Counted from the stretch's first letter, positions 8,004 through 15,680 are shown. The stretch is 21,588 nucleotides of DNA from an uncultured Rickettsiales bacterium (GCA_900550565.1 URSG01000014.1:1-21588), one strand, 5' to 3'. The notes: generated by a model from the letters alone, not told the origin. Program-made: numbers and translations.

Positions 8004-9214
8004 TTTTTGCTGTCGTCTTTTTTATCGTTGTTGTTTTGGTCGTTGCCACCATTGATAATGGTTTTAATTGTTGCGGTTGCGGTTTCAACGACGCGTTTGG
8101 TCAGTGTGGCGGCGTCGTCTGCTAATTGGTCGCCCAATTTGTGATTTTCGCTGACGCCAAATGTTTCCATAACCATTTTTGTGACGTTTGGTATTTGTGC
8201 CTGGATAAAATTCAGAACATAAATAAATACGATACAGCCCCCCAGGGTCAATGCGGCTAAATTGTCATCTGATAAATCGGCCGAAAAAACATCGCCAGAT
8301 AATATCGTTTGCATTAAATCTGCGCTGGACGTGCCGTGCGCGGCAAAGAACGTCGCAATCAATACCATTATCACCGTGTATGTCAATACTGCCGACGCCA
8401 ACGAGATTATTGCGTTCATCAAATTCTTGAATTGTCCAGCCCCCAGTTTGGCCCCTATGCCGGATAACCAATCTGGCCCATCAGACGCGCCCTTGAACGA
8501 CATCATCATCAATGACAGTGGGAAAAAGAACGCAAAAAACGTCATCGCGATAATAATGTCTGCGAAATAAAAACAAAAACGACAAAACAGTTTGAAAAAA
8601 CCGTATGCCAGGTAAAGTCCGGCAAAGAATATGATAATATGTTTTATCAGTGCGCCAATGCCTAACAGTGCCTTCCAGGTAAATGCGCTGTCCATAACGG
8701 CGATGCCCAGTTTGATAAACGTTTGGAACTGGGTAATCGTCGTTTTCATCAGCAATATTATTTTATCGCGCATTTGCGGACGATAGAACCCAGAATCGTC
8801 CATTTTCATCGGTTGATAGGTGACTTTCTCGTTGACGGTTTTGGTGTCTGTTTGCAACATCGTTTGGGTGTATCCGATTGCCAGTTCGGTTGCAGGTTCA
8901 AACGTGATTTGCGTCATAAAACGCGGAACCATTACGCCCAGGCTCAGCAATGATAACGCCACCAACGAATTTATAATTACTGGGCGGATAGATTTTGAAT
9001 ACCACGGGTCGCCCATACCGCCACGAATATTTTTCCATACAGCATTTACGACAAAAAACGCAAAAAATACACAAAACAGTATCATACAGAATACAGCGAA
9101 TTGCTTGTACACTGCGCCAGCGGCATACGATACAATTTGAAACAGGCGGTCAAACACCCCACAGCCCCAACATTGGACCGATGTATCCACCAAAGAGTTC
9201 ATAAACCCGTTCAT
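8000..9214 (-). CDS. VirB6/TrbL-like polytopic membrane protein with N-terminal CxxC
   Basis: This 404-residue protein starts with a short soluble segment containing CWGC (C15, C18) followed by FDRLF. Membrane segments lie at about 35-60, 77-97, 183-208, 214-238, 268-291 and 319-338, and the hydrophilic tail ends in an Asn/Asp/Lys-rich stretch. The soluble loop at about 100-165 contains FYRPQMR (143-149), closely matching FSPRMR in the divergent paralogue at 10596, although here the paired loop cysteines are missing. An additional CRFC pair (C211, C214) lies at the edge of the membrane. It overlaps the upstream gene by four bases (ATGA, 9211-9214). The similarity to the divergent gene, including the final membrane segment and the IP that follows it, indicates common descent. 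Confidence 0.75.
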   Translation of the reverse strand: MNGFMNSLVDTSVQCWGCGVFDRLFQIVSYAAGAVYKQFAVFCMILFCVFFAFFVVNAVWKNIRGGMGDPWYSKSIRPVIINSLVALSLLSLGVMVPRFMTQITFEPATELAIGYTQTMLQTDTKTVNEKVTYQPMKMDDSGFYRPQMRDKIILLMKTTITQFQTFIKLGIAVMDSAFTWKALLGIGALIKHIIIFFAGLYLAYGFFKLFCRFCFYFADIIIAMTFFAFFFPLSLMMMSFKGASDGPDWLSGIGAKLGAGQFKNLMNAIISLASAVLTYTVIMVLIATFFAAHGTSSADLMQTILSGDVFSADLSDDNLAALTLGGCIVFIYVLNFIQAQIPNVTKMVMETFGVSENHKLGDQLADDAATLTKRVVETATATIKTIINGGNDQNNNDKKDDSKK

Positions 9215-10524
9215 TTCTTTTTAATCCAGCCTGCTGCTTTGACTATTTTTTTGCCCCAATCTTTTGTGCCTTTCCATAATACTTTGCGGTCACTGTTGAC
9301 CTGTTTATACAGGTTGTCCATTCCAGACCCGACGTATTTATTCAGTCGTTCGCGCGTCAATTCAAATATGCGCAACATTAAATAGAACGTCAGTATTGAT
9401 GACAGCCATAATATGGAATGATTGCCAAATCCCATCGCACTGTGTGCAACCTGGGGAACATTAGACGTTGCCGTGCCACCGGCGGCAACGACGAATATAG
9501 AACTGGACCACTGGAATAACGATTTTATAATCGCCAGATTTATGCACAGAATAAACGCGCACGCAATCATCGTTATAATCAGTTGTTGCAGTGATTTTGT
9601 TATTCCTGAAAATGCCGGCCATACATCAAATAGTTTGTCTGGATTTTTTGGCTTTGCGACCCAGATTAAAACCTGGAACGGATATAAAACCAATGCCATA
9701 CCAAAGTTAAATATCCCCTGGATAATCAACAGAGCCATAAACAAATTACTGGAAACAAATGTCGTCACCAACAGTATCCCAGAAATCAGATTCAAGAAAT
9801 CTTCGCCACCGTGTGGCACCAACGTAATCAGACCACGCAGTCCATTGACGATAAATTCAAAACCACGTTTGATTATTTGGTTGTTTGCGTGCGATAAATC
9901 GGCAACTGGCTGAACCAAGAACTCGCACGATTCGCGACTAATCCACTCTTTTTGAATAATTGCATCGGGACATTCAACTTTTTTTGCGCTGGCACCACCG
10001 CCGACACTGTCGTTGATTGTTTCGGTAATCGCGTGCGTATATATTGCGCCAAATTGCAAGAACGGGTTTATCAACCATTGCGTCATATAAACAGGTTTGA
10101 TTTGCAATAATACCACGGCGGCAATCAATGCGCGAAATCCAGGTTGCATAACGTTTTTTACAACGGTTTCGCCGGTCATTTTGCCCGATGCCATTTCGCC
10201 GCCACCTGAAAATCCGAAAAACGAAACCCATATTTTTGGGAAATACATTTTAACCAGATACAGCGATACAGATACCGCCAAAAATCCCCAAACCAGAACG
10301 TATATTATCCCAGTCCCAGCGCCAACAAAGTAATCATATCCACCGGTTGCAATCTGCATCAATGCGTCCAGTACCATTGGAACCATTGGCGACAGGTCAA
10401 ACGCATCAACAATTTCATATTGTGCATACGCCGGAATTGGCAATGCAAATAACGCCAGTCCAATCAACATTGGGACTGATGTGCGAAGTGTGCGAAATAA
10501 AAATTTGCGCAATGACGAATACAT
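9211..10524 (-). CDS. VirB6/TrbL-like polytopic membrane protein, first gene of operon
   Basis: This 437-residue protein opens the four-gene minus-strand operon. It has a signal peptide (1-34, ending PAYA) and membrane segments near 72-92, 128-148, 242-262, 263-288, 313-335 and 369-388. The last is followed by a long basic tail that ends in AGWIKKK. The soluble loop at about 155-240 carries C185 and C200, like the paired cysteines of three paralogues, but there is no N-terminal CxxC. No Shine-Dalgarno site is evident; the leader from the palindromic promoter would be about 24 bases. The role proposed is a subunit of an inner-membrane channel or secretion complex. It is the most divergent member, so a VirB6 label rests on topology, tail and operon context. 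Confidence 0.7.
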   Translation of the reverse strand: MYSSLRKFLFRTLRTSVPMLIGLALFALPIPAYAQYEIVDAFDLSPMVPMVLDALMQIATGGYDYFVGAGTGIIYVLVWGFLAVSVSLYLVKMYFPKIWVSFFGFSGGGEMASGKMTGETVVKNVMQPGFRALIAAVVLLQIKPVYMTQWLINPFLQFGAIYTHAITETINDSVGGGASAKKVECPDAIIQKEWISRESCEFLVQPVADLSHANNQIIKRGFEFIVNGLRGLITLVPHGGEDFLNLISGILLVTTFVSSNLFMALLIIQGIFNFGMALVLYPFQVLIWVAKPKNPDKLFDVWPAFSGITKSLQQLIITMIACAFILCINLAIIKSLFQWSSSIFVVAAGGTATSNVPQVAHSAMGFGNHSILWLSSILTFYLMLRIFELTRERLNKYVGSGMDNLYKQVNSDRKVLWKGTKDWGKKIVKAAGWIKKK

Positions 10525-10554
10525 TATCTGTGTTTTTTATAATTTATCTGTTCA

Positions 10555-10588
10555 ATTATATCACATTTGGGACAAAATGTGATATACT
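10555..10588. promoter_or_regulatory. Palindromic divergent promoter/operator of the VirB6-like locus
   Basis: A 12-base perfect inverted repeat, TATATCACATTT (10557-10568) and AAATGTGATATA (10575-10586), is separated by six bases. Each arm reads outward as an extended -10: TGA-TATAAT on the minus strand (10560 to 10555) and TGA-TATACT on the plus strand (10583-10588). The plus start codon at 10596 is 7 bases beyond its -10. The minus gene starts 30 bases beyond its -10. The symmetry could also be bound by a dimeric regulator. Confidence 0.65.
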
Positions 10589-10595
10589 TTAAACG

Positions 10596-11885
10596 ATGAA
10601 CCGATTAAAAAAGTTTTGGATTATGTTTGTTTCGTTCCTGCCATTGACCGCAGGGGCGGTTGCGCCACTTGTCATTGGTGGTATCGCAGGGCTGGGGGTA
10701 ATTGTCGGTTTTTCTATATATCGCACGGTTGCGCCGGTAAATATGGCAGATGCGATGAATTTCTTTTCGTCGTGCTGGTCGTGCCAGTTGTTTGCAGACA
10801 TTATGTCCACGATGTCAAATTTATTGCCCCGGGCATACAGCGCAATCGGCACAGTTGTTATCCCGGTGGCGGCCGGACTGTCGGCGGTGTGGTTTGCGTG
10901 GAAATTGTTCAGCGGATTTATTAATGCAAAAATAGAACAGCCCTGGGCCATCGCAGGAAATTTCGGAACACATCTGGTAAAACTGGCGGTGGTGTGTGCG
11001 TTATTGGTGGTGCCACTGCCCCGTATGCTGTCAGATATTGTGATAACACCGATATTTAATATTGGCCTGTCGTTAAACCGCGCGGTTGCCGGTAATGACG
11101 CGTTTGCAGAATGCGTTGTCGCAACTGCAATGGCGGACCCTGTGTCGGTTGATGCAGCGGCCGCGTCGTCTGGGGCGTTTTCGCCACGTATGCGTCATAA
11201 TTTGACGTGCGAATTGGCAAATGTGCATCAAATGACCGGTTTGGGAATGACCGTTGGGTGGACTATGCTGAATATGGCATTTAATTCTGAATATATGCAC
11301 AAGATTATGTGGGACGTTCCGATTTTCCCAAATGTGCCGATTTTCTTTGCAGGATTATTGGTTTTGGTGCTGTTTTTATGTGCGCTGTTGCCAGTGCCTA
11401 TGTATTTTCTGGAAATATTCATAAAATTATCAATGGATTTGATAATGTTGCCATTGATGTTGTTGTCGTGGCTGTTTTCAGGCTGGCCTATATTCCCAAA
11501 TGGGGGCGGTAATATCCGTTCTATTATTGACGACGTTGTTCGTGCGACGGCCGGAATTGCGATGGTTGGCGTATTTGTGACGTTTTCAGTAATGTTTTTA
11601 AATGCGGTATTCGGCCAGTGGCAGGGCGCATCGCGATTGGCGGCGGCATTACAGGCAAACGATTCGTCTTTGTTGATGGACGGTTTGATGATGCGCAATG
11701 ACAGTTTTATAACAATTATATTGATGGGCATATTTATTGCGATGTTTATGACGTCAATTCCTGCGCTGGTCAAGGCGTTGTTCGCCAACGTCAGTATTCC
11801 GACATCGTTCTATGAAACGACCAAAAAGAATATAAATATTATGTGGGAAAACCTGAAAAAATGGTATGCCGTGATAAAAAAATAA
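10596..11885 (+). CDS. VirB6/TrbL-like polytopic membrane protein, divergently transcribed
   Basis: This 429-residue protein is the fifth family member. Membrane segments lie near 20-42, 84-105, 126-142, 246-266, 268-293, 314-338 and 369-392. The basic tail ends WYAVIKK, comparable to the NWYKIIRNGG end of the protein coded at 5275-6564. After the first segment comes CWSC (C60, C63), at exactly the residue numbers of CFMC in the 479-residue paralogue. The loop before the fourth segment has C173, FSPRMR (195-200) and C205. The start at 10596 directly follows the extended -10, implying a leaderless mRNA, and no Shine-Dalgarno site is present. Its placement opposite the four-gene operon, with shared control, suggests all five work together. 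No type IV secretion ATPase gene is nearby. Confidence 0.75.
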   Translation: MNRLKKFWIMFVSFLPLTAGAVAPLVIGGIAGLGVIVGFSIYRTVAPVNMADAMNFFSSCWSCQLFADIMSTMSNLLPRAYSAIGTVVIPVAAGLSAVWFAWKLFSGFINAKIEQPWAIAGNFGTHLVKLAVVCALLVVPLPRMLSDIVITPIFNIGLSLNRAVAGNDAFAECVVATAMADPVSVDAAAASSGAFSPRMRHNLTCELANVHQMTGLGMTVGWTMLNMAFNSEYMHKIMWDVPIFPNVPIFFAGLLVLVLFLCALLPVPMYFLEIFIKLSMDLIMLPLMLLSWLFSGWPIFPNGGGNIRSIIDDVVRATAGIAMVGVFVTFSVMFLNAVFGQWQGASRLAAALQANDSSLLMDGLMMRNDSFITIILMGIFIAMFMTSIPALVKALFANVSIPTSFYETTKKNINIMWENLKKWYAVIKK

Positions 11886-11936
11886 AAAATCAAGTCCTTT
11901 ATTTAACATACCCCCCTTTTTTGTGCGTTCCGAATC

Positions 11937-11945
11937 TGATATAAT
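11937..11945 (+). promoter_or_regulatory. Extended -10 promoter of the 171-residue protein gene
   Basis: TGA-TATAAT (-10 at 11940-11945) lies 8 bases before the ATG at 11954, again predicting a nearly leaderless mRNA. A run of T (11917-11922) is the only candidate -35. The 68-base gap from the preceding gene shows no convincing terminator. Confidence 0.65.
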
Positions 11946-11953
11946 TCATAGCA

Positions 11954-12469
11954 ATGAAACAGTTTCCGATTCTTTATTGGCCACACAGAACAAACGGTGA
12001 TAGCGATTACCGTTTGGCACGCAAGGTTATAAATACATCGGTCGGGATAATGCCTGATGTTTTAACAGATGATATTGATGTTGCGGCGATTCTGCGCGAA
12101 AACCCAGATGCAACGATATATTATCCTGTTTTTTGCGAATCAACCGGCTGGTGGGGCGAATTATTGGGCTCGGACGCGGTTGTGACCGATAAACTGATTA
12201 TATCGCCGGAATGTCAACTGATGGTTATTCGCAGTGTGGCGGCCCCTGTGTCGCGTCGCACGGGCCAGAATCAGTTGCTGGCGGCGGAAATATACCCAAC
12301 CAGTGGATTTTTCAAAAAAATGAATTCCAGTGTGGCGACGGTTGCAGATATGCTGGCGACGGACGCTGGGACGATATTGGCACTGTTTTCTGGGAAAAAT
12401 CAGTCACAGTTTATAAATATTTTAGAATCTACGGGCAATTCGTATCTGGGTTGCATCGGCAGATACTAA
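11954..12469 (+). CDS. Conserved-looking hypothetical protein
   Basis: I do not recognise this 171-residue protein. It has no signal peptide or membrane segment and looks soluble, mixed alpha/beta, with three cysteines (in VFCES, PECQL and LGCIG) and a Trp pair in STGWWGELLG. Coding is supported by codon use like the neighbours' and by the strong promoter placed 8 bases before its ATG. It lies between the VirB6-like locus and rpmE, both of which have separate promoters on this side, so it is probably transcribed alone. Nothing in the sequence indicates its function. Confidence 0.75.
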   Translation: MKQFPILYWPHRTNGDSDYRLARKVINTSVGIMPDVLTDDIDVAAILRENPDATIYYPVFCESTGWWGELLGSDAVVTDKLIISPECQLMVIRSVAAPVSRRTGQNQLLAAEIYPTSGFFKKMNSSVATVADMLATDAGTILALFSGKNQSQFINILESTGNSYLGCIGRY

Positions 12470-12475
12470 TAATCC

Positions 12476-12503
12476 TTGCAATATGCAAAAATCCTTGTAT
12501 AAT
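12476..12503 (+). promoter_or_regulatory. Promoter of rpmE
   Basis: TTGCAA (12476-12481), a 16-base spacer and TATAAT (12498-12503) form a good promoter. The -35 lies in a small palindrome, TTGCA-ATA-TGCAA (12476-12488), and an exact direct repeat AATCCTTG (12471-12478 and 12490-12497) brackets it. The leader is about 30 bases and contains an AAGGG ribosome binding site at 12529-12533. Confidence 0.7.
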
Positions 12504-12540
12504 CTGCACGCTAAATTTATAAAATAAAAAGGGTAATAAG

Positions 12541-12753
12541 ATGAAAAAAGGAATTCATCCTGAATATCACGAAATCAACGTCACACGCACAGACGGCAAG
12601 ACGGTGAAAATGTATTCTTCTGTTAAAAAGGACTTGGTTTTGTCCACAGATAACTTGAACCACAGTGCCTGGACTGGCCAGCGTTCTAACACCGGTGAAA
12701 AGGGTCAGCGCGCCGAAAAATTCAAAGGTAAATTTGCTGGATTCAAATTCTAA
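12541..12753 (+). CDS. rpmE: Ribosomal protein bL31
   Basis: The 70-residue basic protein begins MKKGIHPEYHEI and contains HSAWTGQ and a KFKGKFAGF end, which together identify bL31 of the large ribosomal subunit, located at the central protuberance and intersubunit bridge. It has no cysteine, so it is the zinc-free form usual in alphaproteobacteria. An AAGGG site 7 bases before the ATG sets the start. The SuhB-like gene follows after 26 bases and is probably co-transcribed up to the terminator at 13489. Confidence 0.95.
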   Translation: MKKGIHPEYHEINVTRTDGKTVKMYSSVKKDLVLSTDNLNHSAWTGQRSNTGEKGQRAEKFKGKFAGFKF

Positions 12754-12779
12754 ATCACAAATCTGTGGGACGGGACACT

Positions 12780-13484
12780 ATGGAACTGTTGATAAAAGGT
12801 TCAACTGAATTAAACAAAATGTTTATGGCGTTGCAGCGGACTGCATCTGGCTTGCGTCACGATTTTGGCGAGGTTGAAAACCTGCAACAGTCGTTAAAGG
12901 GTGCGCACGATTTCGTGCAAAAGGCATCTGCCCGTATAGAAGAAAGTATTTTATCTGATTTGTTGTTGGTGCGCCCATCGGCTGGGTTGTTGACACCAAA
13001 TGTATCGCGCGATGGCGATGGACGGGACGAATTTGTTTTGTCGCTGTCGGGCGCGGCAAATTTTGTTCGTGCGAATCCGTATTTTGCAATTTCTTTGGCG
13101 TTGCGGACAAACGACGAAACAAAAATTGCGTTGGTGTATTCGCCGATTGATGAACGTCTGTATTATGCAGAATCTGGTCGTGGCGCGTATGCGTTTTCGG
13201 CATTTCATTCTGCGCGCGTTCGGGTTTCTAATATTGCCGATTTGCCCCAGGCAACGGTTGCATTTAACACAAACGATACGCGTACATTATCGGCCGATAT
13301 TCGTCGCACAGGTTGTCCTGCGTTGGATTTGGCGTGGGTTGCGTCTGGGAAATTTGACGGATTTGTATCTGAACCGTTGGATTTTGCAGAAATTGCGGCC
13401 GGCGACCTGTTAGTGCGCGAGGCCGGCGGACAAATATCTATGGGGGCGGATTTAGTCGCCACCAACGGCAAGATTGAATTATAA
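12780..13484 (+). CDS. Inositol-monophosphatase (SuhB)-family protein, catalytic residues lost
   Basis: The 234-residue protein follows the SuhB/IMPase fold end to end: RHDFGEVENLQQSLKGAHDFV near the N-terminus, NPYFAISLAL, YSPIDERLYYAESGRGAYAF, RRTGCPALDLAWVASGKFDGF and LLVREAGG. Active enzymes hydrolyse inositol phosphates with metal ions held by a GEE glutamate, the DPLDGTTN aspartates and a WD aspartate. Here the GEE motif is absent, DPLDGTTN is replaced by SLSGAANF, and the WD site reads LDFAE. It is therefore predicted to be inactive as a phosphatase. SuhB also has a known structural role with RNA polymerase in rRNA antitermination, and its place beside rpmE would suit a non-catalytic role; that is inference. 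ATG at 12780 is preferred; an in-frame GTG at 12765 would add five residues. Confidence 0.85.
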   Translation: MELLIKGSTELNKMFMALQRTASGLRHDFGEVENLQQSLKGAHDFVQKASARIEESILSDLLLVRPSAGLLTPNVSRDGDGRDEFVLSLSGAANFVRANPYFAISLALRTNDETKIALVYSPIDERLYYAESGRGAYAFSAFHSARVRVSNIADLPQATVAFNTNDTRTLSADIRRTGCPALDLAWVASGKFDGFVSEPLDFAEIAAGDLLVREAGGQISMGADLVATNGKIEL

Positions 13485-13488
13485 AATC

Positions 13489-13512
13489 ACGCGCCACTGG
13501 CGCGTTTTTTTT
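13489..13512 (+). terminator. Intrinsic terminator after the rpmE/SuhB-like unit
   Basis: ACGCGCC (13489-13495) pairs with GGCGCGT (13499-13505) around loop ACT, followed by eight T. It closes the rpmE transcription unit before the mrcA promoter. The stem is the same seven bases as the terminator at 21-37. Confidence 0.9.
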
Positions 13513-13537
13513 ATGCGAATTTATGAATTATGGACAC

Positions 13538-13569
13538 TTGCAAAGTTTGAATAAATATCTTAAACTTTG
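13538..13569 (+). promoter_or_regulatory. mrcA promoter overlapped by an inverted repeat
   Basis: TTGCAA (13538-13543), a 17-base spacer and TAAACT (13561-13566) form the likely promoter. A perfect 8-base inverted repeat, CAAAGTTT (13541-13548) and AAACTTTG (13562-13569), covers the end of the -35 and the -10. This placement suits a repressor site. Transcription should begin at or next to the ATG at 13574. Confidence 0.55.
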
Positions 13570-13573
13570 TGCT

Positions 13574-15622
13574 ATGAAATTCAAAAAAATCTTACGTATT
13601 CTGTTAAATGTAATGTTTTGGTGCTTTACCGCGGCGATTGCTGCGTTGGCGGCACTGATTTTGATTTATGGTAATGATTTGCCAGATTACAAGAAATTGG
13701 CGACGTATGCGCCACCGGTCGCAACGCGTCTGTATGCGTCGGACGGGTCGCTGTTGATTGAATACGCCGAAGAACGCCGGGTATTTATTGATTTTGCCGA
13801 TATGCCACCGATGTTGGTAAATGCGTTTGTTGCCGCCGAGGATCAGAATTTCTGGACGCACCCCGGCGTTGATGTTCAGGGGATAATTCGCGCGGCGGCG
13901 AATAACACGTTGGGCATGTTGGGATTTCATACCAGTTTTTCTGGTGCGTCAACAATCACACAACAGGTTGCAAAAAATTTCTTTTTGACATCTGAACGGA
14001 CAATATCGCGCAAGATTAAAGAGGCGATATTGGCCCTGCGTTTGGAACGCACGTTTTCAAAGCAACATATAATGACCCTGTATCTGAACCAGATATTCTT
14101 GGGTGCGCGCGCATACGGCGTGGGTTCTGCGGCGTTGATGTATTTTAATAAACCTGTGTCTGAATTGACGCTGTCAGAATGTGCGTTTTTGGCGTCCCTG
14201 CCCAAGGCACCGAATAATCGCGACCGTGCGGTTGAACGCCGTAATTATGTGTTGCGCCGTATGGTAGAAGAAAAATATATCACGCGCGAACAGGCCGCAG
14301 CGGCTGCGGCCGAACCACTGAATATAAACAGTGGATTTACCGCCCAGATGGCGCCTGATTTTCAATATTTTGCCGAAGATGTGCGTCGTCAATTACTGAA
14401 CACCATCGGGCGCGAACGTTTGTATAATGATGGATTGTATATCAAAACAACAATCGTCCCAGAATACCAGCGCGCGGCGTCGGCGGCATTGAACAAAGAA
14501 CTGGACCAATACAATTCTGTGCGTGGTAAAAACGAACCTAAATTACAGGGCGCAATTATTGCGATGAATCCGCACACGGGGCGCATTGTTGCAATGGCTG
14601 GCGGCCGTTCGTTTATGGACAGTTCGTTTAATCGCGCAACCCAGGCAATGCGTCAGGTTGGTTCTACGATAAAACCATTTGTGTATCTGGCGGCACTGGA
14701 ACGCGGTATGTCGCCCGAAGAATTGATTTTGGACGCACCGATTGTTGGTTGGCGCGAAGATAATACGTTGTGGAAACCTGAAAATTACGACAAGAAATTC
14801 TTGGGCGATGTGCCATTGCGTTTGGCGTTGGAAACATCGCGTAATATTCCGACAGTGCGCCTGGTTGAAAAAATCGGCGTGCACCCCGCGATAGAGGTGG
14901 CCCAGCGTTTCGGCGTATATCCAGATAACCTGAGAAATGTGAATTTGTCATTGGCATTGGGTTCGGGCGAAACAACGTTGGAAAATTTGGTCTTGGGTTA
15001 TTCTGCGTTTGTAAATGGCGGTCGTAAAATTCAGCCGAAACTGGTTGATTACATAGAAGACAGATATGGTCGCGTTTTGGACGGTGGTTCAACAAAAATC
15101 ATAGACTGGAAAGACGATATGTTGCCCCCAGAACAGATTGCCGAATCAGACCCGTTATCCGATTCGCAAAGTTTGTATCAACTGGTGTCTATTTTACAGG
15201 GCGCGGTTGAACGCGGAACAGGAAAACAGGCGCGCGTCGCCGGCCATACAATCGCAGGTAAAACTGGGACAACAAATGACGTCAAAGACGTATGGTTTGT
15301 CGGTTTTTCCAAGAATCTGATTGCAGGTGTCTATCTGGGCTATGACACGCCGCGCGCGTTGGGTCGTGGCAGTGGCAGTCACATGGCCGCACGTGTGTTT
15401 TCTGAATTTATGACAACTGCATTGGCAGGCCAGAAAAATCAACCGTTTGCCGTTCCAGACGGCTTGACATTTGTGCGTGTAAATCGGCGCAGTGGCGTGG
15501 CCGCAACGGCCGATCCAAATGGCACAATTATTACCGAGGCGTTCAAGCCTGGGCAAAAACCGAACGCACCCAAGGCGGCTGTTCAAAACGACAACAGTGC
15601 GGTTGTTGGGGGCGTTTTTTAA
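13574..15622 (+). CDS. mrcA: Penicillin-binding protein 1A (bifunctional class A PBP)
   Basis: This 682-residue membrane-anchored enzyme polymerises lipid II and cross-links the peptides. After a cytoplasmic stub and one membrane helix (about 13-32) comes the GT51 glycosyltransferase domain: AAEDQNFWTHPG with catalytic E89, GASTITQQVAKN, RKIKEAILALRLE and LYLNQIFLG. The transpeptidase domain has STIK (S364, K367), SRN (422-424) and KTGTT (K563). It is shorter than the ~850-residue E. coli PBP1a, mostly by lacking a large inserted domain. ATG at 13574 was preferred to the in-frame ATG at 13523 because the latter precedes the promoter and would add 17 residues not typical of the family. No Shine-Dalgarno site is present. 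The gene ends with a G-rich stretch and TTTTTT, but no firm terminator. Confidence 0.93.
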   Translation: MKFKKILRILLNVMFWCFTAAIAALAALILIYGNDLPDYKKLATYAPPVATRLYASDGSLLIEYAEERRVFIDFADMPPMLVNAFVAAEDQNFWTHPGVDVQGIIRAAANNTLGMLGFHTSFSGASTITQQVAKNFFLTSERTISRKIKEAILALRLERTFSKQHIMTLYLNQIFLGARAYGVGSAALMYFNKPVSELTLSECAFLASLPKAPNNRDRAVERRNYVLRRMVEEKYITREQAAAAAAEPLNINSGFTAQMAPDFQYFAEDVRRQLLNTIGRERLYNDGLYIKTTIVPEYQRAASAALNKELDQYNSVRGKNEPKLQGAIIAMNPHTGRIVAMAGGRSFMDSSFNRATQAMRQVGSTIKPFVYLAALERGMSPEELILDAPIVGWREDNTLWKPENYDKKFLGDVPLRLALETSRNIPTVRLVEKIGVHPAIEVAQRFGVYPDNLRNVNLSLALGSGETTLENLVLGYSAFVNGGRKIQPKLVDYIEDRYGRVLDGGSTKIIDWKDDMLPPEQIAESDPLSDSQSLYQLVSILQGAVERGTGKQARVAGHTIAGKTGTTNDVKDVWFVGFSKNLIAGVYLGYDTPRALGRGSGSHMAARVFSEFMTTALAGQKNQPFAVPDGLTFVRVNRRSGVAATADPNGTIITEAFKPGQKPNAPKAAVQNDNSAVVGGVF

Positions 15623-15642
15623 ATTTACAATCTGGCACGTTA

Positions 15643-15651
15643 TGATATAAT
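15643..15651 (+). promoter_or_regulatory. Extended -10 promoter of the MliC-like lipoprotein gene
   Basis: TGA-TATAAT (-10 at 15646-15651) should start transcription near 15658, giving a leader of about 23 bases that carries an AAGGGGG ribosome binding site. Unlike several neighbours, this gene is not leaderless. Confidence 0.65.
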
Positions 15652-15680
15652 TTCGTGTGCAAACAAAAGGGGGCAATGAT

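Noticed and set aside
11228..11788. Minus-strand open frame of 186 codons opposite the divergent VirB6-like gene
   Set aside because: Asn/Ile-rich translation typical of the complement of a hydrophobic coding region; no start signals.
12476..12503. Zur-type zinc regulatory site at rpmE
   Set aside because: The palindrome TTGCA-ATA-TGCAA does not match the usual Zur box, and this L31 has no zinc cysteines.
15590..15622. Possible terminator at the end of mrcA (ACAAC/GTTGT then GGGGGCGTTTTTT)
   Set aside because: The stem is only five bases and lies within the coding end; too weak to list as a terminator.
15657..15680. GTG at 15657, 5 bases after a -10, as a leaderless start of the lipoprotein
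   Set aside because: It would put eight charged or polar residues before the lipoprotein signal, and the ATG at 15681 has a strong ribosome binding site.
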